64,000 nucleotides of DNA, taken from positions 1-64,000 of the forward strand of contig JAFSPS010000043.1 in assembly GCA_017451385.1 (NCBI GenBank), written 5' to 3'. Shown here one piece after another: positions 55,401 to 61,100 of the stretch. Origin of the DNA: Bacteroidales bacterium. GTDB taxonomy: Bacteria; Bacteroidota; Bacteroidia; Bacteroidales; P3. The notes under the pieces are model-generated. The model had not been told where the DNA came from, did not search any database, and saw only the letters and a program-made list of their open reading frames with translations. Position 1 is the stretch's first letter, and each line of letters begins with the position of its first letter. The translations under genes and the position numbers were made by a program.

Positions 55401-55895
55401 CGCGAGCTCTTCCAAGAGGAGTTGGCACGCGACAACAGCTATGTGCGTGAATGTGTCATAGAGACCGACCTCGAGGTGATGCTGCCCGACAGCTATGTGT
55501 CCAGCGGCACCGAGCGTCTGGTGTTATACAAGGAACTCAACGACCTCACAACGGAGGAGGAACTGGATGCCTTCCGCACTCGTCTGATAGACCGCTTCGG
55601 TCCCATCCCGCAAGCCACGGAGGAGCTGATACGCACCATCACGCTTCGCCGCATGGCGCGTGAGGTTGCCATAGAACGCCTCGTGCTGAAGCAAGAACGT
55701 ATGCTGTGCCAGTTCGTATCCAATCAGGACAACCCGTTCTACAAGTCGGCTAAGTTCATGAAGATGATACACTATGTGCAGACTCATCCGCAGGTGGCAC
55801 GACTGAAAGAGACCTCTGGACACCTGACGCTTACTTTCGCTCCCGTAGGACGCATAGAGGAAGCCATCAGGCTGCTGATAGGACTGACGAAATAG
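52488..55895 (+). CDS. mfd: Transcription-repair coupling factor
   Basis: Mfd removes RNA polymerase stalled at DNA lesions and recruits the UvrABC system. The 1135-residue protein has the UvrB-like N-terminal part (VIVGSKEDAYYMQNDIEALL). The RNA-polymerase-interacting CarD-like domain is near 455 (KPGDFVTHIDYGVGRFSGLE). Superfamily 2 helicase motifs follow: Walker A VCGDVGFGKTEVA (about 604), DEEQKFGVSAKERLRQMKV (about 709) and LTATPIPRTLQFSLMGARD. A TRCF C-terminal domain closes it. The ATG at 52488 (MLLTEIYQHSAVV) is chosen because the promoter box lies just upstream. The 24-residue extension from 52416 would precede transcription. Confidence 0.96.
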   Translation: MLLTEIYQHSAVVERLRQLLDGGDNRLHVSGLTGSLQAVLCAAMAQQCPEMRQLVIVGSKEDAYYMQNDIEALLDDRDNEIERKRVMLFPTSYRRPYAKRDGSEEVDNANVLMRSEVLKQLGAGRPLLVVSYPEALSEKVVSVKTLTHNTLTVSRGSHLDIDKVIDVMQDYEFERVDFVVEPGQYAVRGGIVDVFSYANDNPFRIELFDDEVDSLRTFDPSTQLSIRQYDQVTILPNLEGRQEAVRVEEKVPLTAYFDRRDVAWVQGLLFVSEAIESQMAAARTQYEQYGKENPNAVIAPMKPDELYCSANEFLHHLLECRIIESGNSTFFTKSVEVKVSSEAQPVFNKQFDLLAESLNSYAERGYRLYVAVAGDSQLARLNKIFESDEFRVRGAHLGEDGSSVEALQCTLGKGFIDHDEHLLCFTDHEIFERYHKYTVRDLSKSREAMTLKELFELKPGDFVTHIDYGVGRFSGLEKVTANGHTQEVIRLMYKNNDVLYISIHALHKISRYVGKDGVPPVLNKLGSSTWQVLKQKTKKQVKDIAKDLIALYAKRKASQGFSFSADGYLQNELEASFIYEDTPDQLKATLDVKRDMEDSAPMDRLVCGDVGFGKTEVAIRAAFKAVCDSKQVAVLVPNTILAFQHYNTFSERLKGLPVNIDYLNRFRTTKERNQIMRDVESGKIDILIGTHAILNKNIKFKDLGLLIIDEEQKFGVSAKERLRQMKVNVDCLTLTATPIPRTLQFSLMGARDLSIIQTPPPNRQPIETELCVFSEDVIRDAVLYEMSRGGQTFFVSNRVENLQEMAGLVQRLVPDARVAIAHGQMDGKVVEERLVQFLEGDIDVLVATSIVENGLDIPNANTMIINNAQNFGLSGLHQMRGRVGRSNRKAFCYMLIPSFSVLTPEAQKRMRAIEEFSSIGSGFNIAMRDLDIRGAGNILGAEQSGFISDIGYDMYHKILNEAIEELKETEFRELFQEELARDNSYVRECVIETDLEVMLPDSYVSSGTERLVLYKELNDLTTEEELDAFRTRLIDRFGPIPQATEELIRTITLRRMAREVAIERLVLKQERMLCQFVSNQDNPFYKSAKFMKMIHYVQTHPQVARLKETSGHLTLTFAPVGRIEEAIRLLIGLTK

Positions 55896-56005
55896 AGAAG
55901 AATGTTTATACTCAATGACATTACGAGAAACTGCTTTTCGCTGATTTTGTATAATGATGTTGTACTTGGTTGCTGGGGCTTCGATTTCTCATGCGGGCAC
56001 ATTTT

Positions 56006-56039
56006 TTTGCCGTAAAATGGAAATGGTTTTGTAAATTTG
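56006..56039 (+). promoter_or_regulatory. Promoter of the 'asparagine synthetase B'-like gene
   Basis: A -33 TTTG (56006-56009) and a -7 TAAATTTG (56032-56039) are spaced by 22 bp, slightly longer than the usual 19-21 bp. The ATG at 56116 is 76 bp downstream. This is the most complete Bacteroidetes-type promoter seen in the window. Confidence 0.6.
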
Positions 56040-56115
56040 CATTTTCATACGCATGGCGCGCTACGGTGTGGCACTGCGTATGGTGTCGTTCAAATGGTGG
56101 TTAAACGCTGATTAA

Positions 56116-57387
56116 ATGTTGTTCAAACGGGTATATACTATAGCGGTTGTTCTTCTTTTTGCCTTCCATGCGCAGGCGGCATACATATTGCTGCCAATGG
56201 ACGAGGTGCAGAAGAACCACCTGAAAGCCTACGGCATAGCCTACTGGACGTTGGAGCGCGATGTGGAGGTTACGTGGTTGCTCAACTACCGTGGTGGTGC
56301 GTTCATGATGAAGTATGCAGAGAGTATAGAGCGCGAATGTCGTCTGCGGGGAGTGTCGTGTGAGGTCATTGCTGACGGACAATCGACGGCCATACTCTCC
56401 GAGATTGCCGACCCTGCTGTCAATATGGATGCCGTGCGGCTGCAGAAAGCACCCCGCATAGCGGTCTATTCGCCCAAGAACAAGCTGCCGTGGGATGATG
56501 CTGTGACGTTGGTGCTCACCTATGCCGAAATACCCTACGATGTGGTGTATGACGAAGAGGTGATAGGCGGCGTGTTGCCCACCTACGACTGGTTGCATCT
56601 GCACCACGAGGACTTCACAGGGCAGTATGGCAAGTTTTGGGGCAGCTACCGCAACCAGCAGTGGTATGTTGAAGATGTGCGGGCGCAGGAGGCTATGGCT
56701 GCCAAACTGGGCTTCAATAAGGTCTCTATGCTTAAACTGGCTGTGGCGCACAAGATACGCGATTTCGTCATGGGAGGAGGATTCCTCTTTGCTATGTGTT
56801 CGGCACCGGACAGCTACGATGTGGCGTTGGCTGCCGAGAATGTGGATATTTGCGATGTGATGTTTGACGGCGACCCCATGCAGCCCGATGCACAGGAGCA
56901 ACTTGACTTCAGCAAGACCTTTGCTTTCAAAGATTTCCGTATCAGCGTAAATCCTGCCGAATACGAAATATCATCCATTGACATCGACACTCGCGCCCAT
57001 CAGCGTGCCGTCAAGCAGGAGACTGACTTCTTCGTCCTCTTTGACTTCTCCGCCAAGTGGGACTGGATTCCCACCATGCTCACGCAGAACCATACGCGCA
57101 TAGTGCATGGCTTCATGGGGCAGACAACGGCATTCCGTAAGGAGACCGTCAAGTCGTCGGCACTTATCATGGGTGAGAATCGTGAGCTGGGCGAGGTACG
57201 ATACCTGCATGGTGAATATGGCAAAGGCACGTGGACATTCCTTGGCGGTCACGACCCGGAGGACTACAGCCATTTCGTTGGCGACCCGCCCACCGACCTT
57301 AATCTCTATCCGAACTCTCCTGGCTACCGGTTGATACTTAACAATATACTCTTTCCTGCCGCCAAGAAGGAGAAGCACAAGACTTGA
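56116..57387 (+). CDS. Secreted protein of the Bacteroidetes 'asparagine synthetase B' family
   Basis: The 423-residue protein has a signal peptide (MLFKRVYTIAVVLLFAFHAQA) and begins its mature part with YILLPMDEVQKNHLKAYGIA, then YWTLERDVEVTWLLNYRGGA. This family is commonly labelled asparagine synthetase B in Bacteroidetes. It lacks the N-terminal Cys2 amidotransferase and the ATP-pyrophosphatase of real AsnB, so the name is not a function. The middle part, with FVMGGGFLFAMCSAPDSYDV and later YGKGTWTFLGGHDPEDYSHF, looks like a class I glutamine-amidotransferase-like fold. The role is unknown. It has its own promoter and is followed by a propeller gene 120 bp downstream. Confidence 0.7.
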   Translation: MLFKRVYTIAVVLLFAFHAQAAYILLPMDEVQKNHLKAYGIAYWTLERDVEVTWLLNYRGGAFMMKYAESIERECRLRGVSCEVIADGQSTAILSEIADPAVNMDAVRLQKAPRIAVYSPKNKLPWDDAVTLVLTYAEIPYDVVYDEEVIGGVLPTYDWLHLHHEDFTGQYGKFWGSYRNQQWYVEDVRAQEAMAAKLGFNKVSMLKLAVAHKIRDFVMGGGFLFAMCSAPDSYDVALAAENVDICDVMFDGDPMQPDAQEQLDFSKTFAFKDFRISVNPAEYEISSIDIDTRAHQRAVKQETDFFVLFDFSAKWDWIPTMLTQNHTRIVHGFMGQTTAFRKETVKSSALIMGENRELGEVRYLHGEYGKGTWTFLGGHDPEDYSHFVGDPPTDLNLYPNSPGYRLILNNILFPAAKKEKHKT

Positions 57388-57507
57388 CAACGCTCTATCT
57401 GTCGGCTCATGCCATTACTGTTCTCACTGCCACCAACAAAGAGTCTTATGAGTAAATGGAAATGCAGCATCACAATATACTATACACGCACCACAAAAGA
57501 ACTGAAT

Positions 57508-58782
57508 ATGCAGAAAATACTTTTTATAGTTGTATTTATGTCTCTCGCTGTGTCGGCAATGGCACAGGGCACATGGCGTTTCTACAACACCTCCAATTCG
57601 GAAATCAATAGCAACACCGTCCTTGCCCTCGGATGCGACAGCAAGAACAACCTATGGGTTGGCACTACGTTGGGCCTCTGCCGACTGTCGGGGCGCAACA
57701 GCTGGACGGACTACACTATGTTCAACCGCAAGCTGCGCGGTCAGTCTGTCAACTGTCTCACTGTCGATAAGCGCGGATGGGTGTGGATAGGCACCGACGA
57801 CTACGGCGTCCTCTCTTTTGATGGCTCCAACTGGAAGGAATACACGGGCGACGCACGTCGTTTGAATATGCGTTTCATTGGTGACATAGCCATAGACTAT
57901 GAGGGTGTCAAGTGGTTCGGCGTAACCCTCGTTGGCCTTGTCCGTTTTGACGACCGCAACTGGGAGCTGATGACGCCAAAGGATTCAGGCCTGCCGAGCG
58001 ATTTCATCCTCTGCACCGCTATAGACCATCGCAACCGCAAATGGGTCGGCACCAATGGTGGGCTTGGCCTCTTCAACGAGCGGCGCTGGATTTCCTACAC
58101 GCCGTCCAACAGCGATATAGCCCATGAGATTGTCCCCGCTGTGGTGGTGGACAAGGATGATGTGAAATGGGTCGGCACCCTCGGCGGTCTCTGTCGCTAC
58201 GATGGCGAACGCTGGATAACCTATAACAAGAGTAACAGCGAGATGCCTGGCTCGCAGGTCAATGCGTTGGCTCTCGACAGTCGGGGCTATCTGTGGATAG
58301 GTACCGATGGCGGTGTGGCTGTATATGACCGCGACCGTCGTTGGGCCACCTTCACCACGGAGAGCAGCAAGTTGCCCAAAGGCTCTATCACTGCCATTGT
58401 TACCGACAATAACAATGATGTCTTCGTAGGCTATGACCTCTACGGCATAGCACGTCTGTCGGGCTTTGAGTTCCCCGAGCAGGTGGCTGCCAACAAGTCT
58501 AAGCCTGCCGCTCCGTCGCAGCCGTCGGAAGCTGCCGACGAAGGTGCTATTGGCGACAATGTACGTGTGGTGCCATACCTCGACCAAGGCTATGTCACCA
58601 TAGTGTTCGATGGATTGGAGGCTGACGTAGAGTTTATCAACTCTGCCGGTCGTTCGGTGCGCCATCTGCCACACTACAAGAAAGGCGCTCGTATCAACAT
58701 CACCAATATGCAACGTACACTCTACACCCTCAAAGTAAAGACCTCAAAAGTCGATAAAACATTGCAATTCAATTTGAAATAG
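57508..58782 (+). CDS. Secreted beta-propeller protein (two-component-regulator propeller type)
   Basis: From the ATG at 57508 the product has 424 residues and a signal peptide (MQKILFIVVFMSLAVSAMAQ). At least six propeller blades follow: NLWVGTTLGLCRLSG, WVWIGTDDYGVLSFDG, KWFGVTLVGLVRFDD, KWVGTNGGLGLFNE, KWVGTLGGLCRYDG and YLWIGTDGGVAVYD. After a Pro/Ala/Ser linker, the last 70 residues (VEFINSAGRSVRHLP ... LKVKTSKVDKTLQFNLK) look like a T9SS type A domain. The plan recalls a shortened PorZ, but PorZ is nearly twice as long, so cargo is more likely. The frame is open from 57409, but that extension hides the signal peptide. Confidence 0.78.
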   Translation: MQKILFIVVFMSLAVSAMAQGTWRFYNTSNSEINSNTVLALGCDSKNNLWVGTTLGLCRLSGRNSWTDYTMFNRKLRGQSVNCLTVDKRGWVWIGTDDYGVLSFDGSNWKEYTGDARRLNMRFIGDIAIDYEGVKWFGVTLVGLVRFDDRNWELMTPKDSGLPSDFILCTAIDHRNRKWVGTNGGLGLFNERRWISYTPSNSDIAHEIVPAVVVDKDDVKWVGTLGGLCRYDGERWITYNKSNSEMPGSQVNALALDSRGYLWIGTDGGVAVYDRDRRWATFTTESSKLPKGSITAIVTDNNNDVFVGYDLYGIARLSGFEFPEQVAANKSKPAAPSQPSEAADEGAIGDNVRVVPYLDQGYVTIVFDGLEADVEFINSAGRSVRHLPHYKKGARINITNMQRTLYTLKVKTSKVDKTLQFNLK

Positions 58783-58854
58783 TAGTTAGTAATGCTCGTC
58801 GGGCCAGCATCCTCGTTGTGGGTTAGGTGTAAATCTCTCTAAAAAAGAACGACT

Positions 58855-60930
58855 ATGATGCACAGAATTCTTTCTATTAGAAGTATCAATCGCATATTTA
58901 GGAACGCGCTTGTTGCTGTTCTGTTGATGTTGGGTCCTATCGCTGCGGTGTCGCAGCCGTTGGAGCCTTCGCATTGGTCTTTTGCTGTGGAGGAGGCTAC
59001 GGCGGAGAGTGCCGAGCTGGTTTTCACTGTGCGTCTCGACGAGGGGTGGCATATCTATTCCACGCGTACCGACGACGGCGGCCCGTTGCCTACGGAGTTT
59101 CACTTTGACAAAAGTCCGAGCTACAGCCTTAGCGGTGGCATCAAGGAGCCTAAGCCGCATGAGGAGTATGACGAGTTGTTCAAAGTCACGGTGCGTGATT
59201 TCTCTGGCGTGGTGACGTTCCGTCAGCGTGTCAAGCGAAGTACTAATGAGGCGTTTAAGGTTCAGGGCACTTACTCGTTTCAGCTGTGTAACAATGGTAG
59301 TTGTATTGCTCCGGAGGAACATTCTTTTGTGTTTGATGTTCCCGCTGTGGCGGTGGAGGCTGTTGTGGAGCCGCTGCCTGTTGCTGATTCGTCAGTGGTG
59401 CTGCCGCAGGATAGTGGCGTGTCGATTGGCGACGGTGTTGATGCCACGGTGCCTGCCGAAGGAGTGGAGGCTACGAATGGTGACGAACGTGGGGAGCAAT
59501 CGCTATGGATGGCTTTCCTCATAGCCCTGCTGGGTGGTCTGCTCACAATGATAACGCCCTGCGTTTTTCCCATGGTGCCTATGACGGTCAACTACTTTAT
59601 CCATGACGGCAAGCGACGTCAGGCATGGATATTTGGCATCAGCATTGTGCTAATCTTTGCTGTCATGGGAGCGATACTCACACTGCTGTTCGGTCCTGAG
59701 GCACTCTATTTCCTCGGCACCCATTGGATACCGAACCTCTTGTTCTTCATCATCTTCTTGCTGTTCTCGCTCTCTTTCTTTGGCCTGTTTGAGTTGCAGC
59801 TGCCGTCGCGGTGGGTTAACCGCAGTGATGCCGAGGCTGGCAAGGGCGGATGGCTGGCACCTTTCTTCATGGCGCTCACTACGGTGCTGGTCTCTTTCAG
59901 TTGTACGGGTCCCATACTGGGGGCTGCCCTTGTGGGGCTTGCCACAAGCACTACCAATGCGTGGGTGTCGTTGGTCACAATGCTTGGCTTCGGCATAGGC
60001 TTTGCGCTGCCGTTCACGCTGTTGGCACTCTTCCCACAGTGGCTCAAGGGGTTGAAGTCCGGCAGCTGGCTTGCCACGGTGAAGGTTGTCTTTGCTTTTC
60101 TTGAGTTGGCTTTTGGCCTCAAATTTCTCTCTATGGCCGACCTCTACTGCGGGTGGCACCTGCTTGACCGCGAGGTGTATCTCGCACTATGGATAGTCAT
60201 CTTTGCCCTCTTAGGTTTTTATCTGCTTGGCAAACTGCGATTCAAGGATGAGGCACCGGTTGAACATCTCGGCGTGGTGCGTCTTTTCCTTGCCATTGCG
60301 GTCTTTGCTTTCGTGGTGTATATGGTGCCGGGCATGTTCGGTGCTCCACTCAAAGCCATATCGGGATTCCTTCCGCCTATGGAGACGCAAGATTTCAATA
60401 TTGAGAAAATCGTAGGCCAGCAGCGGTCCGACGAGGTTGCCGTCGCATGGGATGGGCAACGCAAATATGCCGACAAACTACAGCTGCCCGTGGGGTATGA
60501 AGGCTATTTTGACCTTGACGAGGCAAAGGAAGCCGCGCGGAAGGAAAGCAAGCCAATATTTATTGACTTCACGGGCAAGACTTGCGCCAACTGTCGCGAA
60601 ATGGAGCACTATGTGTGGGCAGACCCTTCGGTGAGACAGATGATGAATGACGATTTTGTCATCTGTGCACTTTATGTAGATGAGAATACCATAGAACTGC
60701 CCGAAGAGGAGTGGCTGACTACGGAGGACGGGAAAGTCCTCAAGACGCTGGGGAGGCGCAACCTGCATATAGAAAAGACGCTATACAACATGAATGCTCA
60801 GCCCTACTACGTCATCATTGATGCTGATGGCAATAGGCTCACGAGGGAGAACTACCAGTATAATCGTAATCCTCGCAAATTTGAGCAGTGGCTGTCAGAA
60901 GGTCTTGCCAACTACGGGCAGCAACGCTAA
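58855..60930 (+). CDS. DsbD-like thiol:disulfide interchange protein
   Basis: DsbD passes electrons from cytoplasmic thioredoxin to periplasmic thiol proteins. The 691-residue protein has an N-terminal signal/anchor and a DsbD-alpha-like domain with the cysteine pair Cys145/Cys150 (CNNGSCIAPEEHSF). Eight membrane helices follow with the redox cysteines in MITPCVFPMVPMTVNYF and VSFSCTGPILGAALVG. A C-terminal thioredoxin-like domain has CANC (577-580) in DFTGKTCANCREMEHY. All three redox centres are present, so it should be active. A role in folding the many Cys-bearing secreted proteins coded nearby is inference. Confidence 0.9.
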   Translation: MMHRILSIRSINRIFRNALVAVLLMLGPIAAVSQPLEPSHWSFAVEEATAESAELVFTVRLDEGWHIYSTRTDDGGPLPTEFHFDKSPSYSLSGGIKEPKPHEEYDELFKVTVRDFSGVVTFRQRVKRSTNEAFKVQGTYSFQLCNNGSCIAPEEHSFVFDVPAVAVEAVVEPLPVADSSVVLPQDSGVSIGDGVDATVPAEGVEATNGDERGEQSLWMAFLIALLGGLLTMITPCVFPMVPMTVNYFIHDGKRRQAWIFGISIVLIFAVMGAILTLLFGPEALYFLGTHWIPNLLFFIIFLLFSLSFFGLFELQLPSRWVNRSDAEAGKGGWLAPFFMALTTVLVSFSCTGPILGAALVGLATSTTNAWVSLVTMLGFGIGFALPFTLLALFPQWLKGLKSGSWLATVKVVFAFLELAFGLKFLSMADLYCGWHLLDREVYLALWIVIFALLGFYLLGKLRFKDEAPVEHLGVVRLFLAIAVFAFVVYMVPGMFGAPLKAISGFLPPMETQDFNIEKIVGQQRSDEVAVAWDGQRKYADKLQLPVGYEGYFDLDEAKEAARKESKPIFIDFTGKTCANCREMEHYVWADPSVRQMMNDDFVICALYVDENTIELPEEEWLTTEDGKVLKTLGRRNLHIEKTLYNMNAQPYYVIIDADGNRLTRENYQYNRNPRKFEQWLSEGLANYGQQR

Positions 60931-61068
60931 CAACGGTACTGTGCTTTTTTTTAGTGTGATGGATACATAGAGGTTGTGAGACATTGTTTGAGGCATTGAG
61001 GTTGGGGAGGAAAACGGTCTTTTGCACTTCCAGCATTATATTTTGTGGTTAGTTATCATTTATTTTCA

Positions 61069-61076
61069 TATCTTTG
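61069..61076 (+). promoter_or_regulatory. -7 box for the third C10 peptidase gene
   Basis: TATCTTTG followed by C matches TAnnTTTG, 24 bp before the ATG at 61101. A TTTG at 61042-61045 is 23 bp upstream, slightly too far for a normal -33 box. Confidence 0.55.
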
Positions 61077-61100
61077 CAGAAAAATATATTTTGTAGAGAT

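Noticed and set aside
56116-57387. Real asparagine synthetase B
   Set aside because: There is no N-terminal catalytic Cys2 and no ATP-pyrophosphatase motif, and the protein has a signal peptide.
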